Assembly: GCA_009918225.1 (NCBI GenBank)
Contig: RGEP01000002.1
Span: forward strand, 1 to 34,979
From: Betaproteobacteria bacterium
Lineage (GTDB): Bacteria; Pseudomonadota; Gammaproteobacteria; Burkholderiales; Burkholderiaceae_C
Length of the DNA stretch: 34,979 nt
Direction: 5' to 3'
The stretch's first letter is position 1. Each line of letters starts with the position of its first letter. Below, one piece after another: positions 9,588-25,205 of the stretch. The position numbers and the translations under genes are program-made. Below the pieces are notes generated by a model that was given only the letters and a program-made list of their open reading frames with translations, did not search any database and was not told the DNA's origin.

Positions 9588-10307
9588 TCAGGCCTGATGG
9601 GCCGGCGTGTGAAGGCCGGAATGCTGCCGGGATGCACCTGCATCGGCCGAGGGCAATGCACGCAGGCCGCGGGCCTGAGACCAGGCCTCGGTCAGCAGGG
9701 TCGCCACCTCTTGTGCACCCTGAATGCCGCGCAGCGTGGGCTGCGGATGCCGAACATGCCAGGCCCTGGCGTGCGGCCACAGCTGCAAATAGGGGATGCG
9801 CGAGGCCGGTTCAATTTCCAGCGACACATCGCCATGCCCGGCCTCGCTTTGGCGCAGGTTGGCGCCCATGATTCGGCTGTAGGGAATGTTGAAGGTCACC
9901 GTGAGCACGATGCCGATGCGCATCACGACCCGCCTGTTGGTCAAGGTGTACAGCGTGTGCCGTGCACTCAACCAGGCCAGGGCCCAGACGATCAGCAGGC
10001 CACTGACGGCCAGCACCAGGAACGGTGCCATGCCCTTGGCCAAATCCAAGCCGGCCAAGCCATCCTCAACCAGGAACGCCAAGCGCAGCACGCCGATCAG
10101 GCCGAAATAGAGCGCCAGCTTGCGCAGGTGAAAGGCTTCTCGGGCCAGCACGCGCCATTGCGGCGCGCCTTGCCAAAGGATGCGCTCACCCTGGGGCAGT
10201 TCTTCGGGCAGGCCCGGAACCGGCTCTTCATCGTGCTCCTGCAGCAGCCCAGCCGAGTGGCTGTGGCGCTGCGGGAGCTGCTCGGGGGTGCTGCGGACCG
10301 GCCTCAT
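9588..10307 (-). CDS. puhB: Photosynthetic complex assembly protein PuhB
   Basis: 239 aa; PGLPEELPQGERILWQGAPQWRVLAREAFHLRKLALYF and TLTNRRVVMRIGIVLTVTFNIPYSRI; ATGA overlap with puhA. Confidence 0.88.
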   Translation of the reverse strand: MRPVRSTPEQLPQRHSHSAGLLQEHDEEPVPGLPEELPQGERILWQGAPQWRVLAREAFHLRKLALYFGLIGVLRLAFLVEDGLAGLDLAKGMAPFLVLAVSGLLIVWALAWLSARHTLYTLTNRRVVMRIGIVLTVTFNIPYSRIMGANLRQSEAGHGDVSLEIEPASRIPYLQLWPHARAWHVRHPQPTLRGIQGAQEVATLLTEAWSQARGLRALPSADAGASRQHSGLHTPAHQA

Positions 10308-11068
10308 ACCAACGGCTCGGCCCTGGAGGGTTCAGCGTAGAGGGTGCCGCCACCGAAGTAGCCCATGACCTTTTCCTCTTCCAAGAAGGTGATTTGGTCG
10401 GGGCTCTTGAGCGCGGGCACCTCTTCAAACTGGTGGCCCAGCACCGCCTGCACCTTCACGCCCGAGCGGGTGATGCGGCAGAAGGGCATCGGCACCATCA
10501 CCCGACGGCCGTGGGGCGTTTGCACCTCGAGGTATCGGAACATCACCTCGGCGGTGTCGATCCACAGGTCGGTGATCACGCCACCGGCCTCGTCGTCGGC
10601 ACCCACGATGGTCATGCCACGCGGGTCTACGTCCTGATGGGCCACCTGGTAGTCGGTGGCCACCCGCAGCGGAATGATCTTGACCTTGCCGTCCCAGGTG
10701 AGGTCGGGTACGTCTGCCCGGCGGGCATAGGCGCCGGGGCCAATGCCGTCGAGCATCGGGTTGCCCGTGGGCACCAGGGGCGCGCCCTTCCAGGGATGGG
10801 CGGGCACGGCGGCCAGGTTCACCTCATGGTCATGGATGACATGGGTCGGCTGTGTGGCTTCGCCACCGTGGGCCAAGAGAAAAGTCTTGGGCTCCGGCAC
10901 TGGCCAGCCCATGATCTTCTGCTGGCGTGCGCCGTCGTCGATCATGGGATAGCCCTCGCGGTGGCTTTCCTTTTGAAGATAGACGATCAACCCGAAGAAG
11001 AAGGCCCAAAACAGATACAGCACAAGCTGCGCCACATCGACGTACTGCGTGATGGCTCCGGTTCCCAT
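10304..11068 (-). CDS. puhA: Reaction centre H subunit
   Basis: 254 aa; N-terminal TM, EGYPM, PKTFLL, VPMPFCRITRSGVKVQAVLGHQFEEVPALKSPDQITFLEEEKVMGYFGGGTLYA. Confidence 0.95.
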   Translation of the reverse strand: MGTGAITQYVDVAQLVLYLFWAFFFGLIVYLQKESHREGYPMIDDGARQQKIMGWPVPEPKTFLLAHGGEATQPTHVIHDHEVNLAAVPAHPWKGAPLVPTGNPMLDGIGPGAYARRADVPDLTWDGKVKIIPLRVATDYQVAHQDVDPRGMTIVGADDEAGGVITDLWIDTAEVMFRYLEVQTPHGRRVMVPMPFCRITRSGVKVQAVLGHQFEEVPALKSPDQITFLEEEKVMGYFGGGTLYAEPSRAEPLV

Positions 11069-11089
11069 AAGAATCTCCTCGATGACGAC

Positions 11090-12547
11090 CTAGCCGGGGA
11101 ATTCAGCCAGGCCAAACTTGCCGGCTGGTGCCGGCTCGGTACTGCGGGTGCGCAGTCGCACCAAGGGCCCCAGGGCAATCAGGGCCAGGAACAACAAGAA
11201 CAACTCAATGGCGTACACCGTGCCGTAGCCGGTGGCCGGGTGTTGCAGGGCTGGGCCGAAAGACCCATCGGCCGCCAGGGCAGCCGCGGCGTCGCGTACC
11301 GTGCCGCCCAGCCCCACGGCCAGGCCTGCCGCGGTGGCTTGCACCGCGCCCCACGCGCCCAAGGCAAACCCGGCATGCTCCTGAACCTCCAGGTCCATGG
11401 CCGCGGTGAGGGTGGAGACGGCAAATAGGCCGGCGCCGAAGCCCACCAGCACGGTGCCGATGCGAAACATCCAAGCCGAGTCGGCTGGTGCAGCAAACAG
11501 CACCAGCGAAAAACCCGGCAGCCCGATCAACAGGCCCAAGCCGGCGATGCGCAATGCGTCGCGGCCCTGTGCAAGCCAACGCGCCGACCAAGCAAAGGCG
11601 GCCAAAGACCCGCCAGCCAACAGTGCGGTCAGGGCCGATGTTTGTCCCACGCTCAGCCGCAGGATTTCGCCGCCATAGGGTTCCAGGACGATCTCTTGCA
11701 TATTGAAGGCTGCCGTTCCCAGGCCCACGGTCCACAGAAAGCGGCGTGAGGCGGGGCGCTGGATGAACCGTTGCCACAGGGCACGGAAGGGCAGGGGGGG
11801 ATCTTGGGCCAAGCGATGCCGGCGGGTCGGGTCGCGGGCCTCTTGTTTCCAGCTCGCGGTCACATTCAGCACCACGATCAACACCGCCACGCCTTGCACC
11901 AGCTGGATCAGCTTGGTGCCGCTGAAGTCTTCCAGCGCGGCGCTGAACAGCAGACCGCCACCCACCATGCCGAGCAAGAGCAGCACGTACAGCAGCGCCA
12001 CCACGCGCGGCCGTACCTGTTCGGGCGCGATGTCGGTGGCCAAGGCCAGGCCGGCTGTTTGCGTCGTTTGCATGCCCAAACCCACCAGCAGGAAGGACAG
12101 CGCGGCCGCAATCTGGCCGACCCAGGCCAGGCCCAGTTCGCCTTCACCGGTGAGCACCATCAGCGCAAAGGGCATGATGGAAAAGCCTGCAAACAACAAG
12201 AAGGTGCCCATCCAAAGGTAGGGCACCCGGCGCCATCCGATGGCTGAGCGGTGCACGTCCGAGCGGTAACCGATAAGCGTGCGAAACGGCGCAGCGAGGA
12301 TGGGCAGGCTCACCATCAGGGCCACCAGCCAGGCCGACATGCCCAACTCAACGATCATCACCCGGTTGAGCGTGCCCACCAACAAGGCCCCCGCCATCCC
12401 CACGGAGACCTGAAACAGGCTGAGCCGAAGCAAACGCCCCAAGGGCAGGGCCTGCGAAGCTGCATCAGCAAACGGCAGCACGCGCGGCAGCACGGCTCGC
12501 AGCCATTGCTCGAGCGCGGGGGGCAGGGGTGGGCGCAGGCGTGACAT
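11090..12547 (-). CDS. lhaA: PucC/LhaA-family MFS protein, light-harvesting assembly factor
   Basis: From internal ATG: MSRLRPPLPPALEQWLRAVLPRVLPFADAASQALPLGRLLRLSLFQVSVGMAGALLVGTLNRVMIVELG; immediately upstream of puhA. The ORF-track start (12865) extends into bchM. Confidence 0.85.
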   Translation of the reverse strand: MSRLRPPLPPALEQWLRAVLPRVLPFADAASQALPLGRLLRLSLFQVSVGMAGALLVGTLNRVMIVELGMSAWLVALMVSLPILAAPFRTLIGYRSDVHRSAIGWRRVPYLWMGTFLLFAGFSIMPFALMVLTGEGELGLAWVGQIAAALSFLLVGLGMQTTQTAGLALATDIAPEQVRPRVVALLYVLLLLGMVGGGLLFSAALEDFSGTKLIQLVQGVAVLIVVLNVTASWKQEARDPTRRHRLAQDPPLPFRALWQRFIQRPASRRFLWTVGLGTAAFNMQEIVLEPYGGEILRLSVGQTSALTALLAGGSLAAFAWSARWLAQGRDALRIAGLGLLIGLPGFSLVLFAAPADSAWMFRIGTVLVGFGAGLFAVSTLTAAMDLEVQEHAGFALGAWGAVQATAAGLAVGLGGTVRDAAAALAADGSFGPALQHPATGYGTVYAIELFLLFLALIALGPLVRLRTRSTEPAPAGKFGLAEFPG

Positions 12548-12555
12548 ATGGGGCT

Positions 12556-13274
12556 TCAGCGGCGGCGCAGCTCCATGGCTTGAGAGATGTAGAAGCCACC
12601 CTGAACACGGTGGGTGCGCGAGGCGCACCACTTTGAAAAGCGGGGGTCCTCGACCACGGTGCGCAGCAGCAGTGACTCCGCCAACGGCACGATCATGGGC
12701 GCCCGGTCGCCGCGCGGAAACAGCGAGCCGATCTTGTGCATCACGCTCAACACCGGCGTGCGCGGTGCGAAGGTGAAGACCACGGAGTCCGCGGTGCGTT
12801 CGATCAGCGTGGCCAGTACACGCTGCACATCGGCGTGGCCGTAATGGATGATCGAATCCATGCACACCACATGGTCGAAGTGGCCGTGTGCCGGGTCGAG
12901 CATGTCGCCGGCGTGGAATTCAATGTGACCACCGCTGCTGGCCTTGACCTCGGCGCGTTCGGCTTGGGTGCGCTCGCGGGCCAGGTCGACCAGGGTGGGA
13001 GACAGGTCGATGGCGACCACCTCGGCGCCACGCCGGGCCGCTTCCATCGCCAAGGCCCCGGTGCCGCATCCCGCATCCAACACCCGGCGCCCGCGCAGGT
13101 CATCCGGCAACCACGACAGCAAGGTTTGCCGCATGCGGTCGCGCCCGGCGCGCACCGTGGCGCGCACGCGGCTGACCGGGGCATCCGACGTCAGCCGGGC
13201 CCAGGCCGCTGCTGCGGTCCGATCGAAGTAGTGTTCGATCTCACCGCGGCGCTGAACATAGCTTTGCCCCAGCA

Positions 13275-13275
<1 letters not shown>
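12556..13275 (-). CDS. bchM: Mg-protoporphyrin IX O-methyltransferase
   Basis: 239 aa SAM methyltransferase (VLDAGCGTGALAMEAARRGAEVVAIDLS, VCMDSIIHYG); 1-nt stop/start overlap with bchL. Confidence 0.92.
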
Positions 13276-17977
<4,702 letters not shown>

Positions 17978-17996
17978 CGCGGCAGCGCTGCGCGCC

Positions 17997-19601
17997 TCAA
18001 CGGCTGAAATGGGCCTTGGCGTCATAAAGGGTTTCAACCGTGATGAGGGCGATCCCATGGTCCAGGGCATAGCGTTCGGTGTTGCGCTTGGCCTTGCCCC
18101 GCACGAAGAAGGGGATCTTTTTGAGCTCGAGCTCGCCATCGGGGGTCCAGCTCATGCTCGCGGGAGCCGTTGCAGTTGGCGTGGCTGCTGCGGACACCGT
18201 TGAGGTCTCCTCGGCCGGCTGGATGGGCTCGGCCATGGGCTGGCGCATCACACTGCCCAGGTGGGAGGGGGCAGCCTCTTGGTGAAACTCGAAGTCATCC
18301 TTGAACATGTGCAGGAGGTGTTCCTCCAGGCCCATCATCAGCGGGTGCACCCAGGTGTCGAAAAGAACATTGGCGCCTTCGAAACCCATCTGGGGCGCAT
18401 ACCGTGCAGGGAAGTCCTGCACATGGACCGGCGCCGAAATCACCGCACACGGGATGCCCAGGCGCTTGGCGATGTGGCGTTCCATCTGGGTGCCCAAGAC
18501 CAGCTCGGGCTGCAGCGCCGCCACGGTCTCTTCCACTTCGAGATAGTCGTCGGTGATCAAAGCCTCCAGCCCCAATTCGGTGGCGGCTTCGCGGACGTCG
18601 CGGGCCTGTTCTCGGCTGTAGGTGCCCAAGCCCACCACCTGGAAACCCATCTCGTGCGCGGCTACACGGGCAGCGGCCACGGCGTGGGTGGCGTCGCCAA
18701 AGATGAACACCCGCTTGCCGGTGAGGTAGGTCGAGTCGACGGATTTCGAATACCAAGGCGCCCGCAGCGCATCCTCGTTGACCTGCTTGACCTGACCACC
18801 CAGGGACTGCACCAAGGCGGCCACCTCCGCGATGAAGGCGCGTGTGCCCCGCACGCCGATGGGCGTGGTGCGCACTGCAGCCTGCTTGAACTGGCGCTGC
18901 AACCACTGTGCGGCTGTGGCGCCGGTCTCGGCATACAGCACCACGTTGAAGTCGGCTTCGGGCAGGCGCATCAAGTCCGCGGTTGAGGCCCCCATTGGGG
19001 CCACCACCGAGACCTCAACGCCCATCTGGGCCAGCAGCCGCGTGACCTCGGTGATGTCGTCTCGGTGGCGAAAGCCCAGAGCCGTAGGCCCCAGCAGGTT
19101 GCAGCGCGCCGGACGTCCCTCGAGTGGGGCGCGTTCACCCGCACCGGGCTGGCGTGAAGCGGGTCCCAGGAGGGTGCGCACCAGGTGGTAGAAGGTCTCG
19201 GCTGCGCCCCAGTTTTCCTTGCGCTGGTAGGACGGGAGTTCCAGCGGCACCACGGGGATGGGCAGGTTCAAGGCCTGCGCCAAGCCACCCGGATCATCTT
19301 GAATGAGTTCGGCCGTGCAAGAGGCGCCCACCAAGAGCGCGCCGGGCTGAAAGCGCGCATGGGCTTCGCGAACGGCCGACTTGAACAGCTCTGCCGTGTC
19401 GCCGCCGAGGTCGCGCGCCTGAAAGGTCGTGTAGGTGACCGGCGGGCGGCGACCGCGCCGCTCGATCATGGTGAACAGCAGGTCGGCATAGGTGTCGCCC
19501 TGAGGAGCGTGCAGCACATAGTGCACGTCCTGCAGGGCCGTGGCCACGCGCATGGCCCCCACATGGGGCGGTCCTTCGTAGGTCCAGAGCGTCAACTGCA
19601 T
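17997..19601 (-). CDS. bchB: Protochlorophyllide reductase subunit B
   Basis: 534 aa; [50 protein letters not shown]-terminal [14 protein letters not shown]. Confidence 0.96.
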   Translation of the reverse strand: MQLTLWTYEGPPHVGAMRVATALQDVHYVLHAPQGDTYADLLFTMIERRGRRPPVTYTTFQARDLGGDTAELFKSAVREAHARFQPGALLVGASCTAELIQDDPGGLAQALNLPIPVVPLELPSYQRKENWGAAETFYHLVRTLLGPASRQPGAGERAPLEGRPARCNLLGPTALGFRHRDDITEVTRLLAQMGVEVSVVAPMGASTADLMRLPEADFNVVLYAETGATAAQWLQRQFKQAAVRTTPIGVRGTRAFIAEVAALVQSLGGQVKQVNEDALRAPWYSKSVDSTYLTGKRVFIFGDATHAVAAARVAAHEMGFQVVGLGTYSREQARDVREAATELGLEALITDDYLEVEETVAALQPELVLGTQMERHIAKRLGIPCAVISAPVHVQDFPARYAPQMGFEGANVLFDTWVHPLMMGLEEHLLHMFKDDFEFHQEAAPSHLGSVMRQPMAEPIQPAEETSTVSAAATPTATAPASMSWTPDGELELKKIPFFVRGKAKRNTERYALDHGIALITVETLYDAKAHFSR

Positions 19602-19622
19602 AGGGGTCCGTTCCGGGCGCTG

Positions 19623-21481
<1,859 letters not shown>

Positions 21482-21487
21482 GGCTGC

Positions 21488-21528
21488 AATCTAGTCGGGT
21501 GGGCCTTAACTGTCAATCATAGTTGACG
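21488..21528 (-). promoter_or_regulatory. bchF promoter with overlapping PpsR/CrtJ-type operator
   Basis: - strand: CGTCAACTATGATTGACA (CGT-N12-ACA, half-sites CGTCAA/TTGACA) at 21528-21511; TTGACA = -35, 17-nt spacer, TAGATT = -10 (21493-21488), 6 nt before ATG. Confidence 0.75.
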
Positions 21529-21682
21529 ACAACTGGACATGACACGCGAACTGTGGCCTACTGGACCTGCCGTCTCGAATTTCGGTGCTGCTGCGCTGTA
21601 AATCGCGCTTGAAAGTCCGACGGGAAGCAGCGATAGTCGGGGACACGGTTGGTCCACGTTTCCGAGCTGTTTCTGGTGAAGC

Positions 21683-22690
21683 GTGGCGTTGAATGCCTTC
21701 GAGCCGAGCCCGCAGCAGCGTTGTCTGCCGCGCCGATCACTCGTCAGCCAGCGCCCACATGCAGGAGACGCAGGATTGGATCGATCGATCAACACCGCTG
21801 AAGAAGGCCCTTTTGAATCCAGCCGACGCCCCGAGGGTGCCCGTCAATCTGAGCTGCGCGACCCTGATGGATCGCGCCGTTCGGCCGACGCGAGCGTTCG
21901 CGTGGTGCTCAAATCCCTGCTGGAGCACGACCTGATCGACCGGCTGATGACGGCCCACCGCTCACCCCTGCCCCCCACGCCCGGTTCCGCCGGGGCGGCT
22001 GCCGCATCCATGCGAGGGGCCGTGGAGCCGTCGCAGGTCCAGGCCCTCGTGGACATCAGCCTGAACGGTGAGGCCGAAGCCGCCCGTGAATTCGTGTTCC
22101 GCCTGCGCGACAAAGGGGTCCCCATTGAGTCGCTGTACCTGGACCTGATCACGCCGGCGGCTCGCCGCATCGGGGCCATGTGGGAGGCCGACACCTGTGA
22201 CTTTGTCTTGGTGACCTTGGCGCTCCTGCGGATTCAGCAGGTGACGTATGACCTCAGCCCCGACTTCATTTCGGACGGGGCCGAGCCCAGCAGCCGCAGG
22301 GCCCTGATCGTGCCTGCACCGGGGTCCCATCACACGCTGGGCGCGGCCATGGTGGCGGATTTCTTCCGGCGTGACGGCTGGGATGTGCTGAGCTCCCATG
22401 AACTCAGCCGTGCTGATGTGTTGCGCGTGTTGCGCCAAGATTGGTATGACCTGGTGGCGGTGTCGATTTCCGCTCCGAACCAGATCTTGTCGACCAGCGC
22501 TTTGATTTCGGATATCCGCAAGCTCTCGAGCAACCGGGGTATCCTCGTGATGGTGGGAGGCCCCCTGGCACAGTCGGTGCCGGATCTGGCCACCCGGGTG
22601 GGAGCGGACATGGTGACGCTCGACGCGAAGCAAGCAGTTGATGTAGCCGGACGGGCTGTGCCTGTCCGTAGGACGTCTGTGGCGAACTGA
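21683..22690 (+). CDS. aerR: PpsR antirepressor AerR/PpaA-like, B12-binding domain (start uncertain)
   Basis: IGAMWEADTCDFVLVTLALLRIQQVTYDLSPDF, PAPGSHHTLGAAMVADFFRRDGWDV; next to ppsR. Starts GTG 21683 per ORF track; GTG near 21902 (VVLKSLLEHDLIDRLM) is an alternative. Confidence 0.85.
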   Translation: MALNAFEPSPQQRCLPRRSLVSQRPHAGDAGLDRSINTAEEGPFESSRRPEGARQSELRDPDGSRRSADASVRVVLKSLLEHDLIDRLMTAHRSPLPPTPGSAGAAAASMRGAVEPSQVQALVDISLNGEAEAAREFVFRLRDKGVPIESLYLDLITPAARRIGAMWEADTCDFVLVTLALLRIQQVTYDLSPDFISDGAEPSSRRALIVPAPGSHHTLGAAMVADFFRRDGWDVLSSHELSRADVLRVLRQDWYDLVAVSISAPNQILSTSALISDIRKLSSNRGILVMVGGPLAQSVPDLATRVGADMVTLDAKQAVDVAGRAVPVRRTSVAN

Positions 22691-22749
22691 GCGACACCCC
22701 CTTTTGCACTTCCAGCAGTATCGGCTTTGCAACAGAACTGACGCTCAAG

Positions 22750-24222
22750 ATGAACGATCGAGTCAACCCTCTGCTCGTACCGGCTTACGGAGATCTTCTG
22801 TTGAACCAGCAGGAAGTGCCCCTCAACGCGCTGGCCGGCCTTGATGCCCAGGCCACTGCAGCGCTGTTGGCGGCGGCGGCCGATATCGCGCTGGTCATCG
22901 ACCGACAGGGCCTGATCTCCAGCGTGGCCGTGGGCAACCCGGAGCTGGGTTTGATCGGCCACCAGCGTTGGCAGGGCAAGGCCTGGGTGGACATCGTCAC
23001 CGCTGAAAGCCGAAGCAAGGTCACGGCCTTGCTGGAAGACGCTTCGCACCACCGCACGCGCCGGTGGCGCCACATCAACTTCCCGGCCTCGCAGGGCAGC
23101 GACGTCCCGATGTTGTACTCGGCGGTGCAGTTGGGTGAGATGGGGCAGGTGGTGGCCTTTGGCCGAGACATGCGCCAACTGGCTTCGCTGCAGCAGCGCC
23201 TGGTGGGCGCGCAGCTGTCCCTGGAGCGTGACTACCTCAGGCTGCGCCACCTGGAAACCCGCTATCGGCTCTTGTTCGACTCGGTGGCTGAAGGGGTGTT
23301 CGTCGTGGGCACGGCCAGCCAGAAGGTGACCGAGGCCAACGCGGCCGCGCGGCTGCTGTGTGGCTTGGATGCCCATGAAAGCCTAGAGGGCCGTTTGATG
23401 TCCGAGCTGGTGGACCCGTCGCAAGCCCTGGCATTGGCCGACTATTTGGGCGGCGTGCGGTCCACGGGCCGCGGAGACGGCATTACCCTGACCTTGGCTG
23501 GCACCGGGATTCAAGTCCTGCTGCGGGCCACCCTGATTCGCCATGAGGGCGGTTCTTCGTACCTGATTCAAGGCTGCCCCGTAGAAGGTGCGTCTCTGGC
23601 GTTGCCCGTGGATGATGAAGCCCGTGCCCGCTTGGCACAGGTGGTGGAGGCCATCCCCGATGCATTTGTCGTCACAGACGTTTCGGGCAAGGTCTTGTCG
23701 GCCAACCATGCTTTCCTGGAACTGACCCAGGAGGCTTCGGTCGAGCAGGTGCACAACGAACCCTTGGAGCGCTGGCTGGGCCGCACGGTCGTGGACCAGA
23801 GCGTGCTGCTGTCCCATCTGCGCCAAAGTGGCAGCATCCGGCTGTTCTCCACCACGCTGCGCGGCCGCCTGGGCCTGTCCGCCCAGGTTGAGATTTCAGC
23901 GGCCTCGGTGCCGGGCACCGAACCACCCGCCCTGGGCTTTGCGATCCGGGACGTGGGCCGCCGCATCAGCGCAGAGCAGACCGGCGCGCCGGCTCTGCCG
24001 CGCTCGGTCGAGCAGATGGCCGAACTGGTTGGCCGTGTGCCACTCAAGGAAATCGTGGGCGAGACCACCGACCTGATCGAGCAGTGCTGCATCGAGGCGG
24101 CTTTGGAGCTGACCCGTGGCAACCGGGCCTCAGCGGCCGAAATGCTGGGCCTGTCCCGGCAGTCGCTCTACGTAAAGCTGCGCCGCTTTGGCCTGGTGGG
24201 CGAGCAAGACAGCGAAAACTAA
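22750..24222 (+). CDS. ppsR: Transcriptional repressor PpsR/CrtJ (PAS domains, Fis-type HTH)
   Basis: 490 aa; PAS-like segments and C-terminal LELTRGNRASAAEMLGLSRQSLYVKLRRFGL; downstream of aerR and upstream of bchG. Confidence 0.93.
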   Translation: MNDRVNPLLVPAYGDLLLNQQEVPLNALAGLDAQATAALLAAAADIALVIDRQGLISSVAVGNPELGLIGHQRWQGKAWVDIVTAESRSKVTALLEDASHHRTRRWRHINFPASQGSDVPMLYSAVQLGEMGQVVAFGRDMRQLASLQQRLVGAQLSLERDYLRLRHLETRYRLLFDSVAEGVFVVGTASQKVTEANAAARLLCGLDAHESLEGRLMSELVDPSQALALADYLGGVRSTGRGDGITLTLAGTGIQVLLRATLIRHEGGSSYLIQGCPVEGASLALPVDDEARARLAQVVEAIPDAFVVTDVSGKVLSANHAFLELTQEASVEQVHNEPLERWLGRTVVDQSVLLSHLRQSGSIRLFSTTLRGRLGLSAQVEISAASVPGTEPPALGFAIRDVGRRISAEQTGAPALPRSVEQMAELVGRVPLKEIVGETTDLIEQCCIEAALELTRGNRASAAEMLGLSRQSLYVKLRRFGLVGEQDSEN

Positions 24223-24236
24223 AGCCCGCTGTGCGG

Positions 24237-24254
24237 TGTATCGTTAAACGTACA
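24237..24254 (+). promoter_or_regulatory. PpsR/CrtJ-type operator 1 upstream of bchG
   Basis: TGTATCGTTAAACGTACA: exact TGT-N12-ACA with TGTA/TACA palindromic arms. Confidence 0.78.
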
Positions 24255-24262
24255 CCAACCAT

Positions 24263-24303
24263 CGTCAATCTGAATTGACATCCCGATCCCCCACGCGTAA
24301 GGT
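24263..24303 (+). promoter_or_regulatory. bchG promoter with PpsR/CrtJ-type operator 2
   Basis: CGTCAATCTGAATTGACA (24263-24280; CGT-N12-ACA) ends in TTGACA (-35, 24275-24280); 17-nt spacer; TAAGGT (24298-24303) as -10; ATG at 24312. 8 bp after operator 1. Confidence 0.75.
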
Positions 24304-24311
24304 GGGGGTCC

Positions 24312-25205
24312 ATGGCCCGCCCTCAGCTGTCTGCAGTCGCCGAGCTGCTGAAACCCATCACCTGGTTCCCGCCCATGTGGGCTTTCGCCTGTGGGGTGGT
24401 GGCCTCTGGCGTGGCCTTCGGTGAGCGGTGGTGGATGATCGTGCTGGGCGTGCTTCTGGCCGGCCCCTTGGTGTGCGCCACCAGCCAAGCCGTCAACGAC
24501 TGGTTCGACCGCCACGTGGACGCCATCAACGAGCCGCATCGCCCCATCCCCTCTGGGCGCATGCCCGGGCGTTGGGGCCTGTACATCGCCCTCATCTGGA
24601 CGCTGCTGTCACTGGTGGTCGCCTCGGCTTTGGGCCCCTGGGGCTTTGGGGCAGCGGTGCTGGGCTTGGCCCTGGCATGGGCCTACAGCGCGCCGCCGCT
24701 GCGTTTAAAGCTCAATGGCTGGTGGGGCAACGCTGCCTGCGGCGTGTGCTATGAGGGCCTGGCCTGGGTAACCGGCGCGGCCGTGATGGCCGGAGGGGCC
24801 ATGCCCGATGAACGATCTTTGCTGCTGGCGGCCCTGTACAGCATCGGCGCGCACGGCATCATGACCCTCAACGATTTCAAGTCGGTGGACGGTGATCGCC
24901 AGATGGGCGTGGGCTCACTGCCCGTGCGCCTGGGCGTCAACCGGGCCGCACGTGTGGCCTGCTGGGCCATGGCCATTCCGCAGGCGGTGGTGGTGATCGC
25001 GTTGCTGGGCTGGGGCCAAGCGGTCCACGCTGGCGTCGTGGCCGTGATGCTGCTGGCGCAGCTGCTGCTGATGCGCCGCTTTTTGGAGCGCCCGGCTGAG
25101 CGGGCCGTGTGGTACAGCGGCTTTGGCGTGTTGCTCTATGTGCTGGGCATGTTGGCCAGTGCCTTCGCCTTGCGGGCCAGTGGTTTTGAAGGGGCAGGGT
25201 TGTGA
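24312..25205 (+). CDS. bchG: Bacteriochlorophyll a synthase (prenyltransferase)
   Basis: 297 aa; LLKPITWFPPMWAFACG, NDWFDRHVDAINEPHRPIPSGR. Confidence 0.96.
   Translation: MARPQLSAVAELLKPITWFPPMWAFACGVVASGVAFGERWWMIVLGVLLAGPLVCATSQAVNDWFDRHVDAINEPHRPIPSGRMPGRWGLYIALIWTLLSLVVASALGPWGFGAAVLGLALAWAYSAPPLRLKLNGWWGNAACGVCYEGLAWVTGAAVMAGGAMPDERSLLLAALYSIGAHGIMTLNDFKSVDGDRQMGVGSLPVRLGVNRAARVACWAMAIPQAVVVIALLGWGQAVHAGVVAVMLLAQLLLMRRFLERPAERAVWYSGFGVLLYVLGMLASAFALRASGFEGAGL

Noticed and set aside
9080-11428. Large + strand ORFs opposite puhC/puhB/puhA/lhaA (9080-9871, 9195-10340, 10025-11428)
   Set aside because: Same GC-bias antisense effect; the - strand genes are unambiguous.
21537-21554. Possible second operator 8 bp beyond the bchF PpsR site
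   Set aside because: The sequence is ACA-N12-TGT, i.e. the reverse arrangement of TGT-N12-ACA, so it does not match the motif despite the suggestive spacing.
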